NCBI GenBank assembly: GCA_008638375.1
Contig: CM018032.1
Span: 35,051,751-35,115,750 of the forward strand
Source of the DNA: Nyssa sinensis
Taxonomy: Eukaryota; Streptophyta; Magnoliopsida; Cornales; Nyssaceae
DNA length: 64,000 nt
Direction: 5' to 3'
In this document: positions 24,270 to 34,873 of the stretch, piece after piece
How the letters are laid out: every line of letters starts with the position of its first letter
Numbering within the stretch: position 1 is the first letter of the stretch
The notes under the pieces: generated by a model
Told to the model about the DNA's origin: nothing
Seen by the model: the letters and a program-made list of their open reading frames with translations, nothing else
Databases searched by the model: none
Program-made: the position numbers and the translations under genes

Positions 24270-25490
24270 ATAGAAAAAATTCAAATGATTATTTTGAAAC
24301 CTTTTCTCCTGTGGCTCGTCTAAAGTTTGTGCGAATCTTGCTTTTTGTTGTTATTAGTCATTCTTAGCCCTTATACCAACTTGATATTAAGAATGCTTTT
24401 TTTCATGGTGATCTTCAAAAGAAAGTTTATATGGTTCAATCTCCTTGCTATGTTGTTGCTAGTAGTAAAAATCTTGTTTGTCGATTGCGAAAGGCTTTGC
24501 GTGGTCTGAAACAATCTCTTTGTGCTTGGTTTGATAGATTCAGTACAGTTGTGCTTAAGTATGGCATCAATCGTTCTACTTTTGATCACTCAATTTTTGT
24601 TCATCACTCATTTGCTAGTACTATTGTTCTGATTATTTATGTCGATGATATCATTATTTCTAGAAGTGATTTTATTGGTATCGCGGATTTAGAAAAACAT
24701 CTTGGTCAGTACTTCCATACTAAAGATCTGGGTGTAATTCGGTATTTCCTTGGGATTGAAGTTACTCGTCCATGTTAGGGCATCTCTCCCTCTCTTAACG
24801 AAAATATGTGTTTTATCTTCTTTCTGAGACTAGTCTACTAGGTGCTCGGTCTGTTAATACTCTTATGGATTCTACTGTTAAACTTGATGGCGAGCAAAAG
24901 GAACTATTTGCTGATGTAGGTCGATACCACAAACTACTTGGGACGTTGATTTATCTTACTATTACTTAGCCATACATTACTTATGTTGTGGGTGTAGTTA
25001 GTCAGTTTCTGCATGCTTCTCTTCAACCTGATTTTGATGTTATTTGTCATATTTTTTCATTATCTGAAAAGTGCTCCTGGCTGAGGTCTTTTGTACAAGC
25101 CTTTTGCTTCTTTTTTTGTGATAGGTTATAATGATTTTGATTAGGCTAGTTGTCACGATGATAGGTGATCTACTTCTGGCTATTGTACCTTTATTGGAGA
25201 AAATCTAGTTATATAGGGTAATAAGAAGCAGAATGTTGTTACTCACTCTAGTGCTAAAGCTGAGTATGGAGCTATAGATCATACTACATTAGAGATATTG
25301 CAGATTCGTTCTCTTCTCCAGGATCTTGATGTCGGTGTGTTTTACCCAATGCAGAATCGCAGATGCATAGTGATAATCAGGTTTGTTGTATTCATTGCTA
25401 ATAATCATATTTTCCACAAGCATACCAAACATATAAAGGCTAATTGTAACTTTATTCGTGATTTATTGATGAGGAAACATATCGTCATTT
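24270..25490 (+). pseudogene. copia reverse transcriptase and RNase H remnant
   Basis: FETFSPVARLK (near 24294) and QLDIKNAFFHGDL open the reverse transcriptase. At 24431-24778 the catalytic motif Y-V-D-D is intact (24638-24649), followed by LEKHLGQYFHTKDLG. RNase H words follow: TSGYCTFIGENL, THSSAKAEYGAI and HTKHIKANCNFIRDLL. The frame is broken by stops (for example after 24775) and shifts, and the last part of RNase H is displaced to 26252-26370 by the insertion at 25493. It would copy element RNA into cDNA if intact; here it is dead. Confidence 0.85.
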
Positions 25491-25492
25491 CT

Positions 25493-26248
25493 AAGGGTGG
25501 AGCCAAGAAAAAAAAATTGGGGGGGGGGGGGGGGGGCGCCTAGGGGGAATTTTTTTTTTTTTTGAAATTGCAAAAAATAAATTTAATGAAATTTTTTCTC
25601 TCAAAGAGGATGATGATTGGGGGAAAAAGAACTTCCCAAAAAGGAAGATGATCGGGGGGAATTTTTTTCCTGAAATTAGAAAAATTGTAAATGTAAAAAA
25701 AAAAATTATTTCTCAAAGAGGAAGATGATAGATGGAAAATTTTACGGGAAAAAAAAAACAAGTTTGTATTTCCTTTCCTTGTTCTTAAATTTTTTTTAGC
25801 AACCAAACAAAGCTTAAAGGAGAAAACTTTAGAAAGAAAACATCAAAATCCATCAAATAAATGGCAGAAAATTTCTTAACATCCAAACAAATATTAAAGG
25901 AGAAAGTTTTTAAGAAAATATCAAAACCCATCAAACAAATGGTAATTGAGAAATAGAGCTAGCCTAGGACTTAGCAGGTACGATAGAGTCCTCGGGAGGA
26001 AGCAAGCATAGTCTTAGGGATTAATAGCACAGGAGTCTCGACAGTAGTTCCATGAACAATCCCTTGCAGGATTGGATTTTCAGAGTAAGAAATGAGAGAA
26101 AAGATGGATAAAATTAGACTAGGTCAAGATTTTGGAGTGGGCGAATTTGAAAATGACCAAAATTTTACGTGAATAAATTTTTCTTTCTTCAGATTTTGGG
26201 GTGGGGGGGCTATAGTCCACCCCAACCCCTCTCTTTGGTTCCGTCCTT
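25493..26248. mobile_element. TIR element (hAT-like MITE candidate) inside the copia RNase H
   Basis: The left end AAGGGTGGAGCCAAG and the reverse complement of the right end (AAGGACGGAACCAAAG) form imperfect terminal inverted repeats. The copia protein reads on directly across it: IVIS before, then TSFIPSNVQLGDIFIKPL after 26252. The 8-bp flanks tcatttct and tcacttcc match at 6 positions. GGCGGAGCCA-like termini and 8-bp duplications suggest a hAT-type non-autonomous element. It holds long A, T and G runs and no open frame. Confidence 0.65.
25517..25536 (+). repeat. Poly-G homopolymer
   Basis: A run of about 18 G follows an A-run and TT and precedes GCGCC. Such a run is rare in plant DNA and its length is a likely point of sequencing or assembly error. 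The surrounding 200 bp also has several homopolymers. Confidence 0.8.
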
Positions 26249-26251
26249 GAC

Positions 26252-26370
26252 TCACTTCCTTTATTCCCTCGAATGTTCAACTAGGTGATATTTTTATCAA
26301 GCCACTAGCTCAGGCTTCATTTCACTGTTTATCTGCCAAACTAGGCATGTTTGATTTGTATGTTTCAGAT
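26252..26370 (+). pseudogene. Displaced C-terminal end of copia RNase H
   Basis: After the inserted element the text reads TSFIPSNVQLGDIFIKPLAQ, then FHCLSAKLGMFDLYVSD and a stop. This matches the conserved end of plant copia polyproteins (…QLADIFTKPL…). It stops just before the polypurine tract. Confidence 0.8.
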
Positions 26371-26380
26371 TGAGGGGGAG
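26371..26380 (+). other. Polypurine tract of the copia element
   Basis: TGAGGGGGAG directly precedes the 3' LTR start TGTTAG, the expected position and composition of the plus-strand primer. Confidence 0.85.
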
Positions 26381-26572
26381 TGTTAGTATTTTTTGTTTAT
26401 TTTCATTTAATTCTCTAAGGTTATTAATGTATTTTCTCTTATGTTAATATATAAAGGCAATGTGCAAGGGGCTGAATGAATTGAATAAAGCCCTAAACCT
26501 TTATTTGAATTTCTCCTCACCTCTTTTCTTCTTTCTTCTTCTTTATCTAACCTTAGATTTCATAGCTATACA
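26381..26572 (+). repeat. 3' LTR of the copia element
   Basis: TGTTAGTATTTTTTG through …GCTATACA, about 192 bp, aligns with the 5' LTR with scattered substitutions and small indels. The LTRs have clearly diverged, so the insertion is not recent. Confidence 0.85.
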
Positions 26573-26639
26573 ACCTAACTACGCTTAAACCGAGCAAGAA
26601 CGAGTGCAACAAATGAAGATTTGACACATCCGTACGCCA

Positions 26640-26867
26640 TACAGTCACGAAAGAACAAAGAGAATGAGAGCATGAGGTGGCATAACCCAAACTAAGCACG
26701 AGAGTTGGGTTGTTGGGCGGCAACAATATATATGCATATATTCAATATTCTGACATGCATGTATAAGTAATGATACTTGTACGCTGAGAGGAAGTAGATA
26801 TAATAGAGGGTGAGAGAGTAACAGAAAGAGCTTCTGTGATCCGAACCGAGGGGAAGGAGCTGTAGAG

Positions 26868-26902
<35 letters not shown>

Positions 26903-28155
26903 CAAGCTTCGAAACAGAAGCAATTGAGAGAGAGAGAGAGAGAGAGAGAGAATAATTGAGCCTAAAACGAAATCTCACAACCTGAAGTGGGGAGAAGAAA
27001 TAGAGGCAGCATCTTAGACCGCCACTGAAGGAAATCTTATATCTTCAGTTTGGTTACTCGAAGAAAAGATCTTCCAAAGGAAAGGGGATTACAGAGATAG
27101 AATCAAGGACTCAAAAGTGAGTAATCTTGCTCCCCGAAACAGTGATGTTATACACCCTATCTTTCAAATTGTCAAATACATGTCTATTTTATATTCTGAT
27201 TTGGTTGCTTCTCATGAGTTCCTGTTTGAACATGAAATGAAATGATCTTACCTGATTTGCAAGATGCTTTACAGTGAATTTTGGATATGAAAATGATCAT
27301 GAAATATTCTCAGTATCATCAAAAGTATGTATTTTGAAATCCAGGAACAATTATCAAATTTAGTAACAGTCTTTACTACATGCTACTACTTCGGCCCAGT
27401 CCTAATTAACTTGGACTCTAACCTCAGTCGGTAGCGCTATTTAAGATGTCTCACCCCTCATCACTATATTGGCTTACCACATGGCACTCTGACCCTATAT
27501 GTGACCCTCTAATCTGTTTGGAGTCTGAGTCGACGCGAATTGCCCTCTATTCCAACCGTAGTAAGTAGCATGCTATAATATGATATTCTCTATGTTTCTG
27601 AAAACCTGTGACAGTGTGCATGAATTATTCAATGGACCTAGTATAGCTCATCCCTTTTCCCCCTAATCATCACAGGAAATGTTTGTTAGGCAAGAGAAAT
27701 GGAGCCTATATAGATGCACGTGTAGCAAGAAAGTCATGGACTAGGTAAGCATGGAGAGTGAGATGTTTTTCCCTTGTGATCTGCAAATAGACTTAAAATA
27801 GTTGTTTTTGTATATCTCTGAGGTAAGTAACTTAATTAGAAGAAGACGTTTTTGATGCGTTAGTAGCATTTGATTGAACAAACCAGGTTGAGATGCTATG
27901 AGCCATGTGCCAGAATTTTTATTATCAATAATAATGGTTGCAAAAGGTATTCTCAAAGAAAGTGTCTAAATGGAAAGTATTTGGTAGTGAAAAGATTTAT
28001 TGAATGGGTTGCACAGGTTGAGCTTTTGCTTCTTAAAAATCAAAGAAAAATTTTTGGTCGGTGCAACTCATTCGATTCCGTACGGCCCAGGTGGCAGGTC
28101 AGTCATGGGCCGGGATCCCATCAAGGCATGGAAGGCAGGGATATGGGACATGACA
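26640..28155 (+). mobile_element. Diverged 3' part of a large gypsy-type LTR
   Basis: The word GTGAGTAATCTTGC near 27118 matches GGTGAGTAACCTCAC of the LTR at 2773. The AGCTCATCCCTTTTCCCCCT…CACAGG stretch (27640-27680) matches AGCTCACCCC…TTTTTCAGG (3518-3547). The end ACGGCCCAGGTGG…GGGACATGACA at 28155 parallels the end of the LTR at 59035. The start is missing, probably displaced by the copia element. GA microsatellites lie at about 26872-26898 and 26926-26950. Open frames inside are not genes. Confidence 0.5.
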
Positions 28156-28392
28156 TTAGCCATCACCAAACATATCTTTTATAAAAGAAGCAATTGTGAA
28201 ACACCACTGTAAAAATAATTCATGGTCATCATACTTCTGAAACAATTTTAAAGGTTGCATCTTTATCCAATTTAATGAAGTTGTATGTTCCATATAAAGC
28301 AAAAATGGAAACAATAGAGACTACCATCTTCCAAAGAGGAAAACAAAATAAAAATAAAAAAGAGAAGAGAAGAGAAGAGAATATATAAGCAT
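28156..28392. other. 3' flank of the F-box gene
   Basis: AT-rich DNA between the LTR end and the F-box stop codon. It includes an (AGAGA)n tract near 28360-28380. No clear polyadenylation signal was fixed. If the splice donor proposed at 28417 is used, the last exon or 3' UTR would lie here. Confidence 0.4.
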
Positions 28393-30276
28393 TCATTTAT
28401 AAGTAATAAATGCAAACCTTGGAGAAGATAGACAATTTGAAGTGTTCGAGAAGCCGGCAAACACATTTGAGTAGGACTTGGTTAAATATGAGAAGTTGAC
28501 AATTGGAGGCAGAGCAGGTACCCGTTCACCCTTCTTCAAAAGCTCTTGCAAGTTAAGCCTCTGCAAGGTCAAGACAGCCCTGGACTCCTTCCATATGAAC
28601 GCAAGCAGCCCTTCTTGAATCACAAAGAGTGAACCAGGCTTGGAGCCAGGATATCTGAAACCATATCCATTCGCAATACCTTCCCCCATAAAAGCATGCT
28701 TAACTTCAACAGGAAGGGAATTTCCATCAGTATCCCAAGGGAATGGATCTAGTGAAGGTTCATCAATATTCACTATAAACATCGCTGAGCCATTTGGATG
28801 CAGAACATAGTGTGTTCCTTCTAATATTTTTGTTGCAATGAGAAGTTGTTGCCCTTGGGACTCTTCATAAGAGAGTAAAAGAAAGAACAGAGCCTTTCCA
28901 GGCTTGTCTTCCGTGGGCCTTCCAGGTGGCCAACCGAAAGTTCCCCCCCATAGTCCAGCATATTCCTGGCCTGCTGTTGGGGGCCGCACGGGTAACTTGT
29001 AGAGAGCAAATCGACTATCATGCATATTTGGCCATGCTCTATAAGAAGATAACTTCATAGTTGCAGCATGTAAAGAAAGTCCTATTGTATCACCTGACCG
29101 CAGAAATTCATGAAGCTGTGCATGCTTATTCTCACTGCTTGAAGAACCATTCTTCAAAATTTCACGGCTACCATAGATTGAGCTTGATTTTCCAAGTATC
29201 TGTTTTAGGCTATCCTTAAGATACACACCAAGAGTTTTCCTCTTGGTGCACTGTGTGCGACCATCATACCCATTGAGAGAATTGCAAATTCCACTTGAAT
29301 GATCAAGACTCTTTCTGATCTCACTCGATTCCAGTCGGGTAGGTTCTCGAGACAGTTGAGGACTATCCTTCCAATCAATGAGACCCCCACTGATCTTATG
29401 CATTTGTAAAAGAAATGATCTCCGTTCAAATAATAGCACCATATCCTTCTGAAAATTCTCATCATCCCTCAATCGAGGAAATAGTAGCCCATTTGCTGAA
29501 TCAGGCACCTTTGCACGGATTCGGCTGGTAACAATCTCAAGTAGGTTTTTTCTATTAACAAATGCCAATCGGCTGAAGGGCACCATTAACGCATTCTTTC
29601 CAGACACCCTCTGTGACTTAGAAATTCCGCTGTCTGACCTACAAATCTTTCTTGATAAATCCTTATCCAAATGATGGGCAAAGCTTTTACTATGAACCAA
29701 TGTACCCCCAGTTCTTTGTTGCCTTGGCTCAACCTCAAGCAACAACACGTTGCAAGTTCTATCAACAGGCTCAAGTGAACCAGGATAAAAATAGTCATTT
29801 TCTCTTTCCCTCCCATGTAGAAAAAATGTGGCAGAACCATCCAAATCACCAATAATTTCAAACACAGGCGCCCATAGAATAGGACCATCTTCGATACCTA
29901 ATGGGCCAAGCTCTTGCGGGATGATTCGGCACCCGACAACCGAAATAAAACCAGGCATGACATAAACTACGTTGCCGAGCTCAGGGTTTTGGTGAACCCA
30001 AATTCCAAGTAAAGGCTGAACACTGACAAGGAACCGGCACAAAGCCTTGTAAGATGAGACACCTTTCCGCCATTCAACAAGATCTCGAAGGTGAATAATC
30101 CCTATCATGTCACATTGGGTAAGCCAGACCTTTTCAGAGGCCGCAAGAGCATATAGGCCCCGGCAGCACAGACCGAGATTACACAGATCTCTGGGAGAGA
30201 GGGATTGGGTGACTATGGCAAAGATATCGTCAGGCAGAGCTAGAAGCAAGCTCGACCCGCAGGCTTCAGACAACAT
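28393..30276 (-). CDS. F-box family protein, At5g39450-like
   Basis: The frame of 627 codons is uninterrupted, begins MLSEACGSSLLLALPDDIFA and is the only long intact one in the window. Residues about 12-52 (LPDDIFAIVTQSLSPRDLCN…VWLTQC) are an F-box, which binds Skp1/ASK in SCF ubiquitin ligases. The rest has no kelch or LRR repeats. It resembles a plant family of single F-box proteins with a long conserved tail, of which Arabidopsis At5g39450 is the member I recognise (from memory, no search). Conserved-looking blocks are GIWVHQNPELGNVVYVMPGF, YAGLWGGTFGWPPGRP and GYRYPGSKPGS-like GYGFRYPGSKPGS. The last codons after CLSSPR may be intron read-through, because a GT donor (AAG|GTTTGC, at 28417) lies there. 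The substrate is unknown. Confidence 0.88.
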   Translation of the reverse strand: MLSEACGSSLLLALPDDIFAIVTQSLSPRDLCNLGLCCRGLYALAASEKVWLTQCDMIGIIHLRDLVEWRKGVSSYKALCRFLVSVQPLLGIWVHQNPELGNVVYVMPGFISVVGCRIIPQELGPLGIEDGPILWAPVFEIIGDLDGSATFFLHGRERENDYFYPGSLEPVDRTCNVLLLEVEPRQQRTGGTLVHSKSFAHHLDKDLSRKICRSDSGISKSQRVSGKNALMVPFSRLAFVNRKNLLEIVTSRIRAKVPDSANGLLFPRLRDDENFQKDMVLLFERRSFLLQMHKISGGLIDWKDSPQLSREPTRLESSEIRKSLDHSSGICNSLNGYDGRTQCTKRKTLGVYLKDSLKQILGKSSSIYGSREILKNGSSSSENKHAQLHEFLRSGDTIGLSLHAATMKLSSYRAWPNMHDSRFALYKLPVRPPTAGQEYAGLWGGTFGWPPGRPTEDKPGKALFFLLLSYEESQGQQLLIATKILEGTHYVLHPNGSAMFIVNIDEPSLDPFPWDTDGNSLPVEVKHAFMGEGIANGYGFRYPGSKPGSLFVIQEGLLAFIWKESRAVLTLQRLNLQELLKKGERVPALPPIVNFSYLTKSYSNVFAGFSNTSNCLSSPRFAFITYK

Positions 30277-31100
30277 AACAACAAAACTGACAATTGATAG
30301 GTCTATCAGAACAATAAATGTGGAGCTACAAATCTGTGTTCATATATGCATGAATTATACATTTCACAACATCCAAGCAATCCTGAATCTATAAAATGAC
30401 TCACAAAGTCAACAGCAATTAATGAATTAGGTCAGCCTTCAACAAAAATCCTTCTTTTTTCAAATGAATGAGAGCAAGTCGAATCAAAGTCTGACCTGGA
30501 AACGAAATGGTTTTGTTTCAGATTCTTCAGTTCTTGCATCTATGAAAAACATACATCAGAGAAACAGAGATAGAAATGAAATGGGTTTGTTTCTGAGATA
30601 CGTTTGGTTTTATTCAGATTATTCAATTTTTTCATCTATGGATTGTGCATGACAGAGAGAGTAAGCAGGAGCTGAAATGGCTTTGCTTCAGATGCCTCAA
30701 TTCTTGTTTCTAAATAACAATCATGCTAGAGAGAGCTCAAAGTTCAGAGGGAGATGAATTTATAGAGATTGATGAAAACCTAGGACTGGGTGAGGTCACA
30801 AGTCTTCGCCAATTGAATTTGAATCAATTTTAAATAAAACAGGAAGAAGAAGAAAACTCATCCAGTTGTTCCCTCTTCTCAATGTAATGATGATAGTGAA
30901 GACGAAGGGGGGAAGTGTTGAAAAGGTCCAATTTCAATTTAGCTTTGGAATTATCATTTTCCTTCTGGGGTCCTCTCCCCCTGTTGAGCAGCCAACCAAT
31001 ATTGAATTGGGCTTGAAGTAGAAGCCGAGCTACAGAGTCCAAAGAAACTCCAAAGCCCAGAGTCTAACCCGAGAGAGAGAGAGAGAGAGGATCCAAATAC
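30277..31100 (-). promoter_or_regulatory. 5' leader and proximal promoter region of the F-box gene
   Basis: The region upstream of the ATG (reading leftward genes on the minus strand) holds three imperfect repeats starting at 30504, 30578 and 30674. Each has GAAATGG-TTTG-TTTC and a downstream TTCAATTCTTGCATCTATG-like part. A (GA)n run lies at about 31073-31089. A possible 3' splice site (TTGTCAG) lies about 10 bp before the ATG, so a 5'-UTR intron is possible. No TATA box was assigned. Confidence 0.4.
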
Positions 31101-31230
31101 TCCAAATGATCACACACTCCAATCATTCTTACTAGAAGTTGTTTGGATTCTTTTAAGGTGGGCCATAGTGATGATTGGAGACGTGGTATAAATGTAACAG
31201 TATGATGATGACTCGGATATGGATGAAGTT

Positions 31231-31284
31231 ATAAGATGATCAAGCATCTAAGGGTTTATAAGATGATCAAGCATCCAAGGGTTT
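31231..31284 (+). repeat. 27-bp tandem duplication
   Basis: ATAAGATGATCAAGCATC-AAGGGTTT is present twice, starting at 31231 and 31258, with one difference. It lies in non-coding DNA between the F-box gene and the mobile-domain pseudogene. Confidence 0.85.
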
Positions 31285-31650
31285 ATGTTACATTGACTAA
31301 TGCATTTTGATGGTTATAATTAAACAAAAAGTGATATCAAATTATAGTATTGATTACTTGAAAATGATGGTGTCAAATATTTCAACCATGGTTGTTGTAT
31401 TAATAAATTACTTCTTTCAAATTATTGAAATTAAATGTGTGTGGGAGATCATAAAATGCAGAATTTTTTATCTCATTTATGCAAATTTCTTTTTTCAATT
31501 TTCTCAAATTCAAACAATTTTATCCTTATTACCCACACTCATGCGTTTCTTATAAGCGTATTTTAAAAAATGCTTCTAAGAGTGATTTTGTAACAAAAAG
31601 GTCTTTTGAAAAGACATTTATAAAAACATCTTTTCAAGCCTTTCGGAGTT

Positions 31651-31969
31651 CATTTTTTCATCCAATCAGTTTAAACAACTGTATTTGTGTGGGAAGAAGT
31701 GGTATGCCTTGGTCTGGAGTAGGTGTCAGTGTTTTTGTATATTTTTACCACCCAAAACTCTAGAATCAATACATTTCAAGATATAACTTAGTTAAGTTCA
31801 TTTAACTTGCTTAGTACGCCCTAGGCTTATATTTTTTCATCTGATCACTTTAAACAGTTGTATTTATGTGGGAATGAGTGGTATGTCTTGGTCCGGAGTA
31901 TGTATGAATGTTATTGTCTATTTTTGCCACCCAAAATCCTAGAATCAATACATTTCAAGATATAACTTG
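31651..31969 (+). repeat. Direct repeat of two 140-bp units
   Basis: Units at 31651-31790 and 31830-31969 share TTTTTTCATC, GTGGTATG-CTTGGTC-GGAGTA, CCACCCAAAA and CTAGAATCAATACATTTCAA, and both end in GATATAACTT. Spacing is 179 bp. They could be subterminal repeats of a DNA transposon, but no terminal inverted repeat was found. The surrounding 31100-32064 has no gene. Confidence 0.75.
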
Positions 31970-32064
31970 TAAAAAACACGCCTTGAGAACAAAAAATGCA
32001 TTACATATACTATGTTATGGTTTACATATACAAAATTTTTATACATGTACTCATACAAAAAAAA

Positions 32065-34539
32065 CTATGTGCCACATGCTAGTCTCTTCTTGTTCCTAAT
32101 CGGTCGTTGATCATGCTGAGCTGGGATCGAATTATGTGTGTCATATGTAAGCTGTGATGGACCCTCGTGAACAACCTGACGACCTCTCCCACATGCTCGG
32201 ACCCTTTTGTATACTTTGAGTGGGCGTGAGTCCACCTGTGTCACTCCATCCACAGGTTGTGAATCCATCTATGTGACTCGCTCCACCTGATATAAGTCCA
32301 ACTGTGTCTCTCCTTCCAGAGGCTGTGAGTCCACCTGTGTCACTCCCTCCATATACTCTTCATTGATGACATAATTGCCATAATTAATAGGAGAAACATG
32401 TGGTGGTAGTCTAGATGGAGGAGAATCCTGACGTAAAGGCACTGTTTGTAAAGGTGAGCTCTACCATGGGGCAGGGATCGAATTAGAAGACATGTAGGCC
32501 TTAATGGCATGCATCGATCTATGAGGAATGAAACCTCATGGCCGTCTTAGATGGTGAGATTAGGGTTGCAACTCTGGATGGGGCTAGGCATGTGCATGTG
32601 TTTGGGGCTCTGGCTAGGACTAGGGTCATGGCTCTGGTTGTGACTTGGGTTGGGGTTGGCGTTCAAACAAACGTCGCTCCTCATATACAACTTCCAAGCA
32701 AATGGAAGATAAGACCCTAATCTGTTGTATAGTGTCTGGCAACTGTGTCGAGTCTACAATGCCTTACTCCATGTCGCATGAAATGTGGTAGATGTGTGTC
32801 ACGCTATCCTCCTACAAAAGAAACGATAAATTAATTGTCAAAGAATTTCTTATTTTGATTGAAAATTAAATAAATTAAATTAACATAAACTTATATCATA
32901 CCAGTAGCTCTCTAATGTTGGCCATTGGGTGGAAACCAACCGGTGGCCTCTCAACCGAAGGTTTAATGAGTCTGCGGGTAATATCTCTATACCAGTGCAC
33001 GTAGGGGTCCTCATCATCCATCCAGCCAGTCCCAAGCTCCCCAGTGACAAGGTGCTCACTACGATCTCTCCATATATCAATATAACCCTGGTGATGGTGT
33101 GACCAATCATACACATGCCTCCCATGTCGATCAGTAAAATATAGCTCCCGAAAGGTATCACAAGCATCTAGTACCCTCTGTACAAGTTTGAACTACAACA
33201 TGACACAACCAGGAAGATGCCACTTAACCATAGAGAAATGGATCACCAGTACCTATGCAAGTCATATATCCTGACCTATGAGGCAATACTCTGGCAATCT
33301 TGTAATGTCATCTACAGTATAGTGCTCCCACATCATGTGGACATTAAAAACAAGTTGTTAGTTAATTGCTATTATAATATACACAATAATTATGTAAAGT
33401 AAGTATGGACTTACTCGGTCATCCCTCATCTAATCTAATTGGTCTTTGTAATGCCATAGAACATTGGAAGGGGTGTCTCTCTACGACAAATGAATGCCTC
33501 ATCTACGCCAACAAATATTTTAAAATTTCTAAATAGTTTAATAATAAGATAAAAATTGTAGTGAATATCAGCATAAGAGATGTATCTATACCTACACCCT
33601 AATGGACTTACCGGTAATGTTGATGACGATGCTTATGGATTGATGGCATGTCTTTGGGGACGAATGTGTAAAAGTTACTTCTAATCTCATAACTAAATAC
33701 AACACAATTGTATCTATGTGAGTTTAAAGTTTAGTTGTAAAACTCCTACAAAGCATTTATATGATATATAGTACTTGTAGTAGCATAAGGAGACTTCCTA
33801 TCTCTGAAGCCTCGGTCCTAGTGGCCAAACATAGCTCACAATATAAGCATACCAAAGTTGTACTACCCTAGCTGAGTGTGCCCACTACATTGATATCCCT
33901 AAGCAAAAGTAAGAAAAAGAGTTTCACCTTACTAGAGTACTTGTCCGCAAAAAGGCAACCGCCGAGTTGTACCAAAATGTACATCCTGGCGTAGCCCTGA
34001 ATCATGTCGTCACCAACATCTTCAGGAATCGGCTGGCCAAAACGCGTTGTTAGCACGATCATCTTCAACGTAGAACCATCAATGAAAAAAGTGGGCAAAG
34101 TAATACCGAGTAGCTCGGGGCATAGCTTCTGCCACTTCTAAGCAGTCCGTTGTCCATCAACTCCTATCTCTACATCTCCATCAATCAATAGCCCTAATGA
34201 AATTGTCGTGTCCTGTAACGTGATGGTGGCCTTCCCCACAAGTAAGTGAAATGTGTGGGTCTCAACGGGCCATCACTCCACAAGTGTAGTTATAAGATGT
34301 TAATCAAGTTGCATAAATCCCAACTAGTACAAGCCCTAAAAACTTACTTGTAGCAGGTATCCACAAACCCGATCGTCTAATGCGCCAGCCACTCGATGCA
34401 AAGATGCCTCACTACGACGGCAATGCAATCGAGTAAACTTATGCCCATCCCAAATAGCTGTAGAACGATGTTGTCTCTACAAGTGTAGGACCGATGGATC
34501 AACAACCCCCGGGTCGACCACTGCTCTATGTTGATCCAT
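32065..34539 (-). pseudogene. Plant mobile domain (PMD) protein, transposon-type, broken
   Basis: It reads leftward from MDQHRAVVDPG (ATG at 34539). Successive pieces are AIWDGHKFTRLHCRR, ETHTFHLLVGKATITLQDTT, YARMYILVQLGGCLFADK (33868-34098) and YVHWYRDITRRLIKPSVERP (32896-33114). These are the hallmarks of the plant mobile domain (aminotransferase-like) family, known as MAIN/MAIL1 host genes and as passengers of plant transposons. The tail has Gln-Pro-rich text and repeated VTQVDSQP-like units (32200-32360). Stops (first at 34477-34479) and shifts between pieces, besides possible introns, show a decayed copy. Confidence 0.75.
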
Positions 34540-34873
34540 ACGCAAAACTATAACTGTAATCAAAGAAAACCACATCGAAAACTATAATAGTAAAACAATA
34601 GTCAAATGAAATAGTTCTAGGAATTTATAACAACAAGATTAAAGCCGCTAATAGGTTTGGGATAGTTCAAAGAATATAACATAACAACAAGCCACGATTA
34701 AAGAAACAACTCAGGTTCATCAATACATAATTAGCGTCCCTACTCTAAACAACAAAGTGACTTTTTAGCCATAGTTAAGAAGAAGGTAAATATTTTTTAT
34801 AGCCATAATTAGTGTAGTCTGGTAGTTTAGGATCAGACATCATTAATTCGTCTTCAATAATCTCTACTATAGC

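Larger units (their letters stand above)
20028..26572 (+). mobile_element. Degenerate full-length Ty1/copia retrotransposon
   Basis: Two LTRs of about 200 bp (20028-20230 and 26381-26572) enclose a tRNA-iMet primer-binding site, gag, protease, integrase, reverse transcriptase and RNase H remnants in copia order, and a polypurine tract. All coding parts carry stops and frameshifts. A 756-bp TIR element interrupts the RNase H region at 25493. The flanks of the two LTRs (…atcacg and acctaac…) do not show a matching 5-bp duplication, so one end may be rearranged or the LTR limits are slightly off. The roughly 1.1-kb leader before gag is long and may hold an insertion. Confidence 0.9.

Noticed and set aside
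28821..30394. Open frames overlapping the F-box gene in other frames
   Set aside because: They are shadows of the F-box coding sequence; none has its own domain.
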